This document shows, piece by piece, positions 23,677 to 32,456 of a stretch of 64,000 nt of DNA. The stretch spans positions 248,001 to 312,000 of the forward strand of contig NZ_WLYK01000009.1 of the NCBI RefSeq assembly GCF_009707545.1, written 5' to 3'. The DNA is from Nakamurella alba (GTDB taxonomy: Bacteria; Actinomycetota; Actinomycetes; Mycobacteriales; Nakamurellaceae). Within the stretch, counting starts at the first letter, position 1, and each line of letters opens with the position of its first letter. The notes under the pieces are model-generated. The model was not told the origin of the DNA, did no database searches, and saw nothing but the letters and a program-made list of their open reading frames with translations. Position numbers and translations under genes: made by a program.

Positions 23677-25112
23677 GACACGAAGATCGACAGGATCATC
23701 ACGCCGCCGAGACCGGCCAGGGAGATCAGGCACTCCATGATCGTCCACGATTTCAGCGTCTGTCCGACGGTGGTGCCCATGTACTCCTTCACCAGCCAGA
23801 AGCCGGCGTCGTTGACGTGGCTGAGGAACACCGACCCGGCCCCGATCGCCAGCACCATCAGCGCCACCATCGGCGAGGACAGGTTCTCCGCCACCGGCGC
23901 CAGGATGCCGGACGCGGTCACCGTGGCCACCGTCGCCGAGCCGGTGGCGATGCGGATCAGCACCGCCACGATCCACGCCAGCAGCAGCACCGACAGGCTG
24001 GAGCCCTCGATCGCGTCGGCCACCACCTGACCGATCCCGGTGTCGATCAGCACCTGCTTGAGGCCGCCGCCGGCGCCGACGATCAGCAGGATCCCGGCGA
24101 TCGGCGGCAGCGACTTCTCCAGCGTCCCGGCGACCGCCGACCGGTCCATCCCGCCGCCCGGGGCGAGCAGGAAGATGCCGGCGATCACCGCGATGGTCAG
24201 CGCCACCGGCGGGTTGCCCAGGAAGTCGAGCAGGCCCTTCCAGCCGGCGTCCGACCCCTCGGCGAACACGTCCGCGAGAGCCTTGGCGAGCATGAGCAGC
24301 ACCGGCAGCAGGATCGAGGTGACGGTGACCCAGAACGACGGCCGGCGGCGCACCGGAGCATCCGCGTGGTCAGCCCTGTCGAGAGCGGTGCCCGACCCAC
24401 CGGAAGCGGTTGCCCCGCCATCGGTCTCGAACAGTGCGGGCACCGGGACCGGGGCCCACTTCGCCGCGAACCGGCTGAACAGCGGCCCGGCGATCGCAAC
24501 CGTCGGTATGGCGACCAGCACGCCGAAGGCCAGGGTCAGGCCGAGATTCGCGCCGAGGGTGGTGACCGCGGTCAGCGGACCGGGGTGCGGCGGCACCAGG
24601 CCGTGCATGGCGGACAGGCCGGCCAGTGTCGGGATGGCGATCCGCATCAGCGGCAGCCCGGACCGGCGCGCCACCAGGATGATCACCGGGATCAGCAGCA
24701 CCAGGCCGACCTCGAAGAACATCGGCAGACCGATCAGGGCACCGACCAGACCCATCGTCCACGGCAACGCCTTCGGGCTGGACCGGGCGACCAGCGTGTC
24801 GACGATCCGGTCGGCGCCGCCGGAGTCGGCGAGCAACTTGCCGTACATGGCGCCGAGGCCGATGAGCACACCGACACCACCCATGGTGGTGCCGAACCCG
24901 GCACCGAAACTCTTGATGGCGGCGGCCGCGTCGAGCCCGGCGCCGATGCCGATGCCGACCGCGCCGATCAGCAGCGCCAGGAACGGGTGCACCTTCAACC
25001 AGGTGATCAGCACGATCACCACCGCGATGCCGATCACGGCGGCCAGGATCAGTTGGGACGTCGAGCCGCTGGGAACGATCGTGTCGTCCGCGGCGAGGAG
25101 CAGGGCGTTCAC
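23673..25112 (-). CDS. gntP: Gluconate:H+ symporter
   Basis: A 479-residue GntP-family permease with about 12-14 membrane segments. Typical stretches are GIGAGLDAAAAIKSFGAGFG, GLPMFFEVGLVLLIPV, AMHGLVPPHPGPLTAV and, near the end, FLSHVNDAGFWLVKEYMG. It imports gluconate or a related hexonate. A poorly conserved Ser/Asp-rich cytoplasmic loop (residues about 225-260) is an insertion between transmembrane blocks. GTG at 25110-25112 follows GGAGAGA. Cotranscribed with gntK (4-bp overlap). The divergent FadR/GntR gene and the palindrome at 25211 suggest gluconate-responsive repression. Confidence 0.94.
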   Translation of the reverse strand: MNALLLAADDTIVPSGSTSQLILAAVIGIAVVIVLITWLKVHPFLALLIGAVGIGIGAGLDAAAAIKSFGAGFGTTMGGVGVLIGLGAMYGKLLADSGGADRIVDTLVARSSPKALPWTMGLVGALIGLPMFFEVGLVLLIPVIILVARRSGLPLMRIAIPTLAGLSAMHGLVPPHPGPLTAVTTLGANLGLTLAFGVLVAIPTVAIAGPLFSRFAAKWAPVPVPALFETDGGATASGGSGTALDRADHADAPVRRRPSFWVTVTSILLPVLLMLAKALADVFAEGSDAGWKGLLDFLGNPPVALTIAVIAGIFLLAPGGGMDRSAVAGTLEKSLPPIAGILLIVGAGGGLKQVLIDTGIGQVVADAIEGSSLSVLLLAWIVAVLIRIATGSATVATVTASGILAPVAENLSSPMVALMVLAIGAGSVFLSHVNDAGFWLVKEYMGTTVGQTLKSWTIMECLISLAGLGGVMILSIFVS

Positions 25113-25210
25113 ACATCTCTCCGATGAGATCGGGCCGGGTCGGGCGTGCCAGGGAACCGTGGAGGCCCTGACCGGCGGGGGCCGTGCAACAGGTGGGGCA
25201 AGTCTGCGTC

Positions 25211-25222
25211 AATCATATGATT
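25211..25222. promoter_or_regulatory. Palindromic operator candidate of the gluconate locus
   Basis: AATCATATGATT is a perfect 12-bp palindrome in the gntP/gntR divergent region, with a further AATCAT half-site at 25242-25247. It contains TATGAT, a good -10 box, on both strands. An operator for the divergent GntR-family protein is inferred. Confidence 0.5.
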
Positions 25223-25325
25223 TGTGCAAGACCTTTCGTCGAATCATCTGCGAATAGTCCCAACCGACCGAGTGTCGGCCGGTGATTGACCACCCTCCGG
25301 CGGCCTGCCTGGCGATACTGGGGCG

Positions 25326-26057
25326 GTGACGGACACCCCGGAGCCCGCCGGCCCCCGCAACCTGCACGACTCCGTCGTGCAGCGCTGGGGCGCGGAGATC
25401 GTCGACGGCACCCTGCCCACCGGCAGCCGGGTGGTCGCCGACGAGGCCGCCGAGCGGTTCGGGGTGTCCCGGTCGGTGATCCGCGAGGCGGTCCGGGTGC
25501 TCGAGTCGATGGGCCTGCTGGCCACCCGGCGCCGCGTCGGCATCACCGTGCAGCCCCCCGAGGGCTGGAACCCGTTCGACCCCAACATCATCCGCTGGCG
25601 ACTGGCCGGCCCGGACCGCGACGCGCACCTGCGTTCGCTGGGCGAGTTGCGCGGCGCCGTCGAACCGCTGGCCGCCCGACTCGCCGCCGAGCGCGCAGAC
25701 CCGGAGGACTGCGGCCGACTGACCGCGGCGGTGATCGGCATGTCGGCCACCGCCCGCGCGGCCGACGGTGCGGCCTATCTCGGCCACGATGCCGATTTCC
25801 ACCGCGCCCTGCTCCGCGCCTCCGGCAACCCGATGCTGGCCGGCCTGTCGCAGGTGGTGGTCGAGGTGCTGGCCGGGCGCACCCGGCACGCCCTGATGCC
25901 GCGGACCGCGGTGCCGGAGGCGGTGCAGTGGCACGCCGCCGTCGCCGCCGCCGTGCAGGCGGGCGACCCGGACGCCGCCGAGGAGATGATGCGCCGGATC
26001 ATCGGCGAGGCGGGCGACGCCCTGGCCCGGCAGCAGGCCGCGGACCGCCGCGGCTGA
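25326..26057 (+). CDS. gntR: FadR-type GntR regulator of gluconate genes
   Basis: A 243-residue regulator with an N-terminal GntR winged helix-turn-helix (about 12-75; DEAAERFGVSRSVIREAVRVLESMGLL) and a C-terminal all-helical FCD effector domain (about 100-230) whose GHDADFHRALLRASGNP and MRRIIGEAG segments carry the expected metal-site Asp and His residues. FCD regulators respond to carboxylic acids, and this gene faces gntP-gntK across 213 bp, so gluconate or 6-phosphogluconate is the likely ligand. GTG start at 25326-25328. Confidence 0.88.
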   Translation: MTDTPEPAGPRNLHDSVVQRWGAEIVDGTLPTGSRVVADEAAERFGVSRSVIREAVRVLESMGLLATRRRVGITVQPPEGWNPFDPNIIRWRLAGPDRDAHLRSLGELRGAVEPLAARLAAERADPEDCGRLTAAVIGMSATARAADGAAYLGHDADFHRALLRASGNPMLAGLSQVVVEVLAGRTRHALMPRTAVPEAVQWHAAVAAAVQAGDPDAAEEMMRRIIGEAGDALARQQAADRRG

Positions 26058-26137
26058 CACCCGCACGAGCCCGAACGACCCCGACTCACACCGGAGATCC
26101 GCCCGCATCCCCTCCGCGGACGTGACAGCATCCGGGC

Positions 26138-26716
26138 ATGGCCCTGCACCGCTCCGCCCTGCGCGACCAGCCCGTCCTGCACACCGCCCGCCTGGAACTG
26201 CGCCAGCTCGGGCCGGAGTACATCGAGGACTCGATGAACTCGCTGGGTGACCCGGAGGGCAACCGGATGACCGGCACCCAGACCACGTTCACCCGCGAGC
26301 AGGTGCTGGAGTTCCTGACCGGACTGCCCGGTCGCGACGACCGGGCGGACTTCGCGATCATCGGGCAGGAGGACGGCCGGTTCTACGGCGAGGTGGTGCT
26401 GAACGGGCTCGACGAGGACAACGCGTCGATGAACTACCGGATCGCCATGGTGCCCGGTGACGGCAGCACCGGCGGGCGCGGGCGAGGGCTCGGCACGGAG
26501 GCCGGGAAGGCAGTGGTGGACTGGGGTTTCGACGCCGTCGGCCTGCACCGCATCGGTCTGGACGTCTTCGACTTCAACCCGCGCGGCCTCCGCTCGTACG
26601 AGAAGATCGGCTTCACCGTGGAGGGCCGGCAGCGGCACACCCTGCTCTGGGACGGCACCTGGTCCGACTCGATCCTGATGGGCATGCTGCACGACGATCC
26701 ACGGCCGGACCGCTGA
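26138..26716 (+). CDS. RimJ/RimL-type GNAT acetyltransferase
   Basis: A 192-residue single-domain GNAT. It begins HTARLELRQLGPEYIED, as RimJ/RimL-like enzymes do, and has the acetyl-CoA loop GGRGRGLGTEAGKAVVDWGF followed by HRIGLDVFDFNPRGLRSYEKIGF. It acetylates an amino group of a protein terminus, lysine or small molecule; the target is unknown. Its stop overlaps the start of a sirtuin gene by 1 bp, so acetylase and deacetylase are translationally coupled. Confidence 0.85.
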   Translation: MALHRSALRDQPVLHTARLELRQLGPEYIEDSMNSLGDPEGNRMTGTQTTFTREQVLEFLTGLPGRDDRADFAIIGQEDGRFYGEVVLNGLDEDNASMNYRIAMVPGDGSTGGRGRGLGTEAGKAVVDWGFDAVGLHRIGLDVFDFNPRGLRSYEKIGFTVEGRQRHTLLWDGTWSDSILMGMLHDDPRPDR

Positions 26717-27630
26717 TGCGGGTGCGGCGTACCCTCGACGCGGTGACGGCCCAGCACCCCGGCGCGGTCCTCGCCCCGCCGGTCCCACCCGAGGTGGCCG
26801 CAGCGACCCTCGCGGATCTGTTGCGGGGCGGCCGGTTCGCCGTGCTCACCGGGGCCGGCCTGTCCACCGACTCCGGCATCCCCGACTACCGCTCCCCCGG
26901 CGCCCCGGTCCGGTCGCCGATGACCGCCACCGAGTTCCGCTCCGGACCCGTTGCCCGGCAACGCTACTGGGCCCGAAGCTACCTCGGCTTCGGCCGGATG
27001 GCCCGGGCCCTGCCGAACGCCGGCCATCGGGCGCTGGCCGCCCTGGAGCACGCCGGCCGGACGACCACCACCATCACCCAGAACGTCGACGGCCTGCACG
27101 GCGAGGCCGGCAGCCGCCGGGTCGTCGACCTGCACGGCCGGATCGACGAGGTGCGCTGCCTGGACTGCGGCCAGGTCACCGCCCGGGACGAGCTGCAGCA
27201 GCGGATGGCCGCGCTGAACCCGGACTTCGCTGCGCACCAGGACCTCTCGGTCAACCCGGACGGCGACGTCGACTTCGAGGACACCGACGGCTTCCGGGTC
27301 CCGGTCTGCCGGCGGTGCACCGGGGTGCTCAAACCGCGGGTGGTATTCTTCGGCGACAGTGTCCCGAAAGACACGGTGGAGCAGTGCTTCTCGGCCGTCG
27401 AAACCTCGGATGCGCTGCTGGTGGCCGGATCCTCGCTGACCGTGATGTCCGGGCTGCGTTTCGTCCGGCGGGCCGCGGCGCTGGGCCGGCCAGTGGCCAT
27501 CCTCAACCGCGGCACCACCCGCGGCGACGAGCTGGCCACCGTCCGGCTGGACGCCGGTTGCTCGGAGACCCTGGCCGGGCTGGCCCGGTCGCTGGATCAC
27601 CGGCCCGACCGCGCGGCGGACAGCCGCTGA
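26716..27630 (+). CDS. Sir2-family NAD-dependent protein deacylase
   Basis: A 304-residue sirtuin with the complete NAD site GAGLSTDSGIPDYRS (46-60), TQNVDGLH (121-128), catalytic His140 in DLHG, and a zinc finger from CLDC (148-151) and CRRC (198-201). The GIPDYR form and a long insert between the zinc pairs resemble class II (SIRT4-like) bacterial sirtuins. It removes acyl groups from lysine with NAD. It starts one base before the end of a GNAT gene and probably reverses acylations, possibly those of its partner. ATG at 26716. Confidence 0.92.
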   Translation: MRVRRTLDAVTAQHPGAVLAPPVPPEVAAATLADLLRGGRFAVLTGAGLSTDSGIPDYRSPGAPVRSPMTATEFRSGPVARQRYWARSYLGFGRMARALPNAGHRALAALEHAGRTTTTITQNVDGLHGEAGSRRVVDLHGRIDEVRCLDCGQVTARDELQQRMAALNPDFAAHQDLSVNPDGDVDFEDTDGFRVPVCRRCTGVLKPRVVFFGDSVPKDTVEQCFSAVETSDALLVAGSSLTVMSGLRFVRRAAALGRPVAILNRGTTRGDELATVRLDAGCSETLAGLARSLDHRPDRAADSR

Positions 27631-27694
27631 TCCGGCGACCCGCCCGCCTTGCGATGATGGGCGGGCAGCGGACCCGTCGAGAGCAGGAGTGCGG

Positions 27695-28654
27695 ATGACA
27701 CATGTCCCCGTGGTGGACCTGGACCGGGATCCCGACGCCGTCGGCGCCGAGCTGGACGACATCTGCGCCGAGGTCGGGTTCTTCCAGGTGATCGGGCACG
27801 GCGTGCCGACGGCGGTGACCGACGCGGCCTGGGACGCCGCGGTCGCGTTCTTCGAGCTGCCGCTGCCCGACAAGCTCGCGGTCCGCCCGCGCAGCCCCGA
27901 CTACCCGTACGGCTACATCCCGATGGCCGCCGAGTCGCTGTCGCAGTCGGTCGGCGGGCAGTCACCGCCGGACCTCAAGGAGGTCTACAACGCCGGCCCG
28001 GTCGACGCCCCGACCAGCGCCGTGTGCGAGGACGAGGCCTGGGTGTGGTCGCCGAACCTCTGGCCCACCGGGCTGCCCGAGCTCAAGGACAGCTGGACGG
28101 TGCACCACCGGTCGATGCTGGAGCTGTCCGGCCGGATCATGTCGCTGTTCGCCCGCGGACTCGGCCTCGACCCGCAATACTTCGCCCACAGCGTCGACCG
28201 GTCGGCCAGCGCCGTGCGCGCCCTGTGTTACCCGGCCCGCACCCAGGCACCGGGCGAGAACCAGTTCCGGGCCGGGGCGCACACCGACTACGGCACGCTC
28301 ACCCTGCTGCGCCAGGACACCGTCGGCGGGCTGCAGGTACAGACGCAGTCCGGGGACTGGGCCGACGTCACCCCGATCGACGGGGCGTTCGTGGTGAACA
28401 TCGGCGACCTGATGGCGCGCTGGACCAACGACCGCTGGCGGTCCACCCTGCACCGGGTGGTGGACCCGCCCGCGCTGCCCGACGGCAGCTTCGGCCGCCG
28501 GCACAGCATGCCGTTCTTCCACAACGCCAACTGGGACGCCGTGGTCGAGTGCCTGCCGACCTGCCTGGCGCCAGGTGCGACGCCGAAGTACGAGCCGGTC
28601 AAGGCCGGCCCGCACCTGATGACCAAGTTCCGCCGCACCGCCGTCGCCGGCTGA
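27695..28654 (+). CDS. 2-oxoglutarate/Fe(II) oxygenase, isopenicillin N synthase family
   Basis: A 319-residue double-stranded beta-helix dioxygenase. The N-terminal DIOX_N region (VPVVDLDRDPDAVG; GFFQVIGHGVP) is followed by the iron triad His196-x-Asp198 (GAHTDYGTLTLL) and His253 (TLHRVV), with the cosubstrate-binding Arg269 and Ser271 (RRHSMPFF). Bacterial members hydroxylate or oxidise small molecules; nothing nearby reveals the substrate. ATG at 27695 is preferred over GTG at 27689 because AGGAG lies 5-10 bp before it. Probably the end of a GNAT-sirtuin-oxygenase run, with 64 bp before it. Confidence 0.9.
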   Translation: MTHVPVVDLDRDPDAVGAELDDICAEVGFFQVIGHGVPTAVTDAAWDAAVAFFELPLPDKLAVRPRSPDYPYGYIPMAAESLSQSVGGQSPPDLKEVYNAGPVDAPTSAVCEDEAWVWSPNLWPTGLPELKDSWTVHHRSMLELSGRIMSLFARGLGLDPQYFAHSVDRSASAVRALCYPARTQAPGENQFRAGAHTDYGTLTLLRQDTVGGLQVQTQSGDWADVTPIDGAFVVNIGDLMARWTNDRWRSTLHRVVDPPALPDGSFGRRHSMPFFHNANWDAVVECLPTCLAPGATPKYEPVKAGPHLMTKFRRTAVAG

Positions 28655-28673
28655 GCCGGTCACCACCACGTCA

Positions 28674-28699
28674 CCACCCATGACATCTGTCATGGGTGG
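28674..28699. promoter_or_regulatory. 26-bp perfect inverted repeat upstream of the ABC/two-component operon
   Basis: Arms CCACCCATGACA and TGTCATGGGTGG (12 bp, no mismatch) around a 2-bp centre, 20 nt after the oxygenase stop and 185 bp before the ABC gene. Spacing and symmetry fit a dimeric LuxR/NarL-type response regulator site such as the one encoded in this operon. It lacks a T-run and is unlikely to be a plain terminator. Confidence 0.6.
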
Positions 28700-28773
28700 G
28701 ACGTGCAGACCGGCCGGAGACGGATGACGCCGTGCACTGGGGGCCGTCCCTGCTGATCGGCAGAGTCGGTGCC

Positions 28774-28887
28774 ATGACCACTCGGGAACCACGACACGAC
28801 CGACCGGACCGGCACACCGCCGTCCCCGGAGCCCACAGCGGCACCGCATCCCACAGCAGCACGGCCGCACCGGGGGCCGGCCGATGA
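28774..28887 (+). CDS. Possible 37-residue leader peptide
   Basis: An ATG-initiated reading frame of 37 codons, rich in Arg, His, Thr and Pro, ends in a TGA that overlaps the ATG of the ABC ATPase gene by 4 bp, the same junction used between every other gene of this operon. No clear ribosome binding site was seen and there is no recognisable domain. It may be a coupled leader or chance; low confidence. Confidence 0.25.
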   Translation: MTTREPRHDRPDRHTAVPGAHSGTASHSSTAAPGAGR

Positions 28888-29849
28888 GCGCCGTCATCAC
28901 CGCCCACGGGGTGCGCCGCACCTACGGCAGCGGCGACAAGGCGTTCGAGGCGGTCCGCGGCGTCGACCTCGACGTCACCGAGGGTGAGATCTTCGCCCTG
29001 CTCGGCACCAACGGTGCCGGCAAGACCTCGACCCTGGACCTGTTGGAGGGCATGGCCTCTCCGACCCGCGGCGAGATCACCGTCTTCGGGAAGGATCCGG
29101 TCCGCGACCGCCGGCTGGTCCGCCCGGAGACCGGCATCATGCTGCAGTCCGGCGGACTGCCCGCCGAGCTCACCGTCCGCGAGACGCTCGAGATGTGGCG
29201 CAGCACCAGCACCCACCCGACCACCGTCGACGACGTGCTGGCCATGGTCGGTCTGGAGCACCGGGCCGACGTCCGGGTCCGCGCCCTGTCCGGCGGCGAG
29301 CAGCGCCGGGTCGACCTGGCCTGCGCGCTGCTGGGCCGGCCGCGGCTGCTCTTCCTGGACGAGCCGACCACCGGCCTCGACCCGGAGAGCCGCCGGTCGG
29401 TGTGGCGGCTGCTGTCCGGGCTGCGCAGCGCCGGCGTCACCATGGTGCTGACCACCCACTACCTGGACGAGGCCGAGGCGCTGGCCGACCGGATCGCGAT
29501 CATGCACGAGGGTGGGATCGTCCGACGCGGCACGCTGCGCGAGATCGTCGGCGACCACCCGGCCACCATCGCCTTCGACCACCCCGGTATGCCCTTCCCG
29601 CAGCCGGACGGGGCGCAGGTGGACATCACCGGCATCCGCGTCACCGTGCACACCCGCAACCTGCAGGGCGACCTGCACACCCTGCTGGACTGGGCCCGCG
29701 ACCAACGGGTCCCGCTGGTCGGCCTGGCCGCGAACGCCGCCAGCCTGGAGTCCGTCTTCCTCGACGTCGCCAAGGACAAGCCCGCACCACGGGACACCGG
29801 CCGTCCGCAGCAGTCCCCGACCGACCCGCAGATCGGAGCCCTGGCATGA
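28884..29849 (+). CDS. ABC transporter ATP-binding protein (ABC-2 exporter)
   Basis: A 321-residue ATPase with Walker A GTNGAGKTST (about 42-51), signature LSGGEQRR, Walker B LLFLDEPTTGLDPESRR and switch His in TTHYLDEAEALADR. The family (DrrA/CcmA-like) drives drug, lipid or peptide export. The last 35 residues are a disordered Pro/Asp tail. It overlaps the next gene, an ABC-2 permease, by 4 bp; a histidine kinase and response regulator follow in the same way. The four-gene set resembles actinobacterial self-regulated exporters for antibiotics or lipids. Confidence 0.93.
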   Translation: MSAVITAHGVRRTYGSGDKAFEAVRGVDLDVTEGEIFALLGTNGAGKTSTLDLLEGMASPTRGEITVFGKDPVRDRRLVRPETGIMLQSGGLPAELTVRETLEMWRSTSTHPTTVDDVLAMVGLEHRADVRVRALSGGEQRRVDLACALLGRPRLLFLDEPTTGLDPESRRSVWRLLSGLRSAGVTMVLTTHYLDEAEALADRIAIMHEGGIVRRGTLREIVGDHPATIAFDHPGMPFPQPDGAQVDITGIRVTVHTRNLQGDLHTLLDWARDQRVPLVGLAANAASLESVFLDVAKDKPAPRDTGRPQQSPTDPQIGALA

Positions 29850-30679
29850 CCGCCCTCGACACCTCCCCGCGTACGACCCACCGCCCCCGGCCGCTGACCG
29901 GCCTGGCGAAGGCCGAGTTCCTGCAGTTCCTGCGGAACAAGACGCTGATCTACACCGGCATGGTCACCCCGGTGGCACTGCCGCTGATCATGTTCTTCGT
30001 GATCCGCCGGGGCACCGACCCGGACGCCCCCGCCACCGCCGCCCGGCTGGCGATCGACATGTTCCTCTGCATGGCGGTGCTCTTCGTGCAGTACTACTCG
30101 GTGCTGTCGATGGTGACGACCCGCCGGTCGGAGGGGGTGCTGCGGCGGCTGCGCACCGGTGAGGCGCCGGACTGGAAGATCCAGGCCGCACCCGCCGTCC
30201 CCGGCATCGCGCTGGCGGTGATCGGCGCAGTGGTGGTCGGCGTCGTGGTGTTCGTCGCCGGCGCGCCGACGCCGGTCAACCCGGTGGCCATCCTGCTCGC
30301 GCTGGCCTGGGGCCTGGTGCTGTTCGCCCTGCTCGCGCTCGCCACCAGTGGTTTCACCCGTAACGCCGAGGCCGCACAGATCACCTCGCTGCCGATCATC
30401 GCGCTGACCGTCGCCGGACTCGGGTCCATCCGGTCGGTCGTCCCGGACCGGGTCGCCGCGGTCCTCGACCTCACCCCGTACGCGGCCATCTCGGACCTGG
30501 TCGCCATCGGCACCACCGGTCGCCCGGAGGTGCCCGCGGCCGGTGAAGCCGGGCTCGCGCCGGTGGACTTCGCGGGCTCGTTCGCCGAGTTCGGCCGGCC
30601 GGTCGTCACACTGGTGGCGTGGACGATCGTCGCGGCGGTGCTGACCCGCCGGTACTTCCGCTGGGACGACCGTGGATGA
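29846..30679 (+). CDS. ABC-2 type transporter permease
   Basis: A 277-residue membrane protein with six hydrophobic segments, starting with LTGLAKAEFLQFLRNKTLIYTG, typical of ABC-2 (DrrB-like) permeases. It forms the channel for the ATPase encoded just upstream. ATG overlaps the ATPase stop (ATGA) and its own stop overlaps the kinase gene. The exported substrate is unknown. Confidence 0.92.
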   Translation: MTALDTSPRTTHRPRPLTGLAKAEFLQFLRNKTLIYTGMVTPVALPLIMFFVIRRGTDPDAPATAARLAIDMFLCMAVLFVQYYSVLSMVTTRRSEGVLRRLRTGEAPDWKIQAAPAVPGIALAVIGAVVVGVVVFVAGAPTPVNPVAILLALAWGLVLFALLALATSGFTRNAEAAQITSLPIIALTVAGLGSIRSVVPDRVAAVLDLTPYAAISDLVAIGTTGRPEVPAAGEAGLAPVDFAGSFAEFGRPVVTLVAWTIVAAVLTRRYFRWDDRG

Positions 30680-31815
30680 GTCGGCCGGAGCAGGTGCGGT
30701 CCTGGTGGCGCGGGATGCCCGACGCCGACCGGTTCCGCGCCTACACCCGGATCACGCTGCAGATCAGTGCGGTCGCGGCAGTGGTCGGGCTGGCGCTGGC
30801 GATCCCCCGGCCGGTGCCGATCGCCACCGTCGTGGTGGTCGGCCTGGTGGTGACGGTGCTGCTGGAGGTGCAGCCGGGGATGAGCCGGCACGGCCGGTTC
30901 CGCCCGCTGATCCCGGTCGGCATCGTCCTGCTGGCCCTCGGCTGGGCCGGATCCGCGATCGTGGTGCGGACCGGCGACGGCCAGGCCGCCCGGGACGCCG
31001 TGCTGCTCTGCCTGGTCTGCGGGTGGGCGGCGGCACTGACGGTGCTGCCGTTCGTCCGGTACCGGTGGTGGTGGATGCTCGCGATCGCGGTGGCCACCGC
31101 GGTGGTCTGTGGCACCGACTGGGCCTCCCGGGCACAGGTTTTCGCGATCGTGCTGGGCACCGGCGGCATCATGGTGCTGACCATGGTGCTGACGGTGCGG
31201 TGCGTACGGCTGGTGGACGACCTGGACCGGGCCCGTGGTCTGGAGGCCCGGCTGCGGGTCGCCGACGAGCGGTTACGGTTCGCCCGTGACCTGCACGACG
31301 TGGTCGGCCGCGCGTTCTCGGCGGTGGCGGTGAAGAGCGAGCTGTCGGCGACGCTCGCCCGGTCCGGCGCCGTGGAGAAGGCAGCGACCGAGATGGACGA
31401 GGTGAAGGCGTTGGCGGTGGACTCCATGGATCAGCTGCGCTCGCTGGTCCGTGGTTACCGCGGCATAGACCTGGCGCAGGAGGTCGCCGGCGCCCGGTCA
31501 CTGCTGTCGGCCATCGGCTGCGAGCTGGTCGTCGAGGGCGACCCGGCCCGGCTGCCGGAGCGGCTGCACGAGATGGCGGCCTGGGTGACCCGGGAAGGGA
31601 CCACCAACATCGTCCGGCACTCCGCCGCCACCCGGGCGGTGCTGGCCTTCGGCACCAGCGCCATCACGTTGCGGAACAACGGGGTGCACGGCCGGCCGAA
31701 CCCGCTGTCGGGCCTGCGCGGCCTGGCCGAACGGGCGCACACCGTCGGCGCCGAGCTCTCGACCGACTGCACCGACGACGAGTTCCTGCTCGAGATCCGT
31801 TGGGAGACGGCATGA
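30676..31815 (+). CDS. Histidine kinase of the DesK/NarL class
   Basis: A 379-residue sensor kinase with about five or six N-terminal transmembrane segments (about 28-175) and almost no extracellular domain, a HisKA_3 dimerisation domain with the phospho-accepting His207 (LRFARDLHDVVGRAFSA), and an HATPase_c domain with the N-box EGTTNIVRHS. Kinases with membrane-buried sensing regions often detect lipid state or antimicrobial peptides, or the transporter itself. ATGA junctions link it to the permease and to the response regulator. Confidence 0.92.
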   Translation: MSRPEQVRSWWRGMPDADRFRAYTRITLQISAVAAVVGLALAIPRPVPIATVVVVGLVVTVLLEVQPGMSRHGRFRPLIPVGIVLLALGWAGSAIVVRTGDGQAARDAVLLCLVCGWAAALTVLPFVRYRWWWMLAIAVATAVVCGTDWASRAQVFAIVLGTGGIMVLTMVLTVRCVRLVDDLDRARGLEARLRVADERLRFARDLHDVVGRAFSAVAVKSELSATLARSGAVEKAATEMDEVKALAVDSMDQLRSLVRGYRGIDLAQEVAGARSLLSAIGCELVVEGDPARLPERLHEMAAWVTREGTTNIVRHSAATRAVLAFGTSAITLRNNGVHGRPNPLSGLRGLAERAHTVGAELSTDCTDDEFLLEIRWETA

Positions 31816-32456
31816 CTCCAGATGTTGGGGACGGCGTGATCCCGGTGCTGCTGGCCGACGACGAGACGATGATCCGGTCGGCGATGGCCACCATGCTGGA
31901 CCTGGAGGACGACCTGCAGGTGGTCGCCCACGTCGGCAGCGGCGACGAGCTGCTGTCGATCTGGAAGGTCCGGGCGAACTCCGGCGAGCCGCCCGCGGTG
32001 GCCGTGCTCGACCTGCAGATGCCCGGCCGGGACGGGATCTCGACCGCCACCGAGCTGCTCAGGATCACCCCCGGCGCGGCCACCATGATCGTCACCAGCC
32101 ACGGCCGGCCGGGCTACCTGAAGCGGGCGCTGTCCGTCGGCGTCCGCGGCTTCCTGCCGAAGACCGCGTCCGCCGCGACGCTGGGCGCGGCGATCCGGGT
32201 GGTGCACGGCGGCGGCCGCTACGTCGATCCGGAGCTGGCCGCCGAGGCGATCAGCGCCGGGGACTCGGTGCTGACCCCACGGGAGGCCGACGTGCTCGAG
32301 TTCGCCGCGGACGGTGCCGCCATCGAGCAGATCGCCCGCCGGGCGCATCTGTCCCCCGGCACCGTCCGCAACTACCTCTCCTCCGCGATGACCAAACTCG
32401 GCGCCGCGAACCGCTACGAGGCCGTCGTCACCGCCCGCGACCACGGCTGGATCTAA
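31812..32456 (+). CDS. LuxR/NarL-family response regulator
   Basis: A 214-residue regulator: receiver domain (about 10-130; acidic Asp16/17, phosphorylation site Asp67 in [11 protein letters not shown], Lys near residue 116 in GFLPKTAS) and a LuxR helix-turn-helix (about 150-210; [36 protein letters not shown]). It probably controls its own operon through the dyad at 28674. ATG at 31812 overlaps the kinase stop. Its TAA stop overlaps the convergent ileS stop by 3 bp. Confidence 0.93.
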   Translation: MTPDVGDGVIPVLLADDETMIRSAMATMLDLEDDLQVVAHVGSGDELLSIWKVRANSGEPPAVAVLDLQMPGRDGISTATELLRITPGAATMIVTSHGRPGYLKRALSVGVRGFLPKTASAATLGAAIRVVHGGGRYVDPELAAEAISAGDSVLTPREADVLEFAADGAAIEQIARRAHLSPGTVRNYLSSAMTKLGAANRYEAVVTARDHGWI

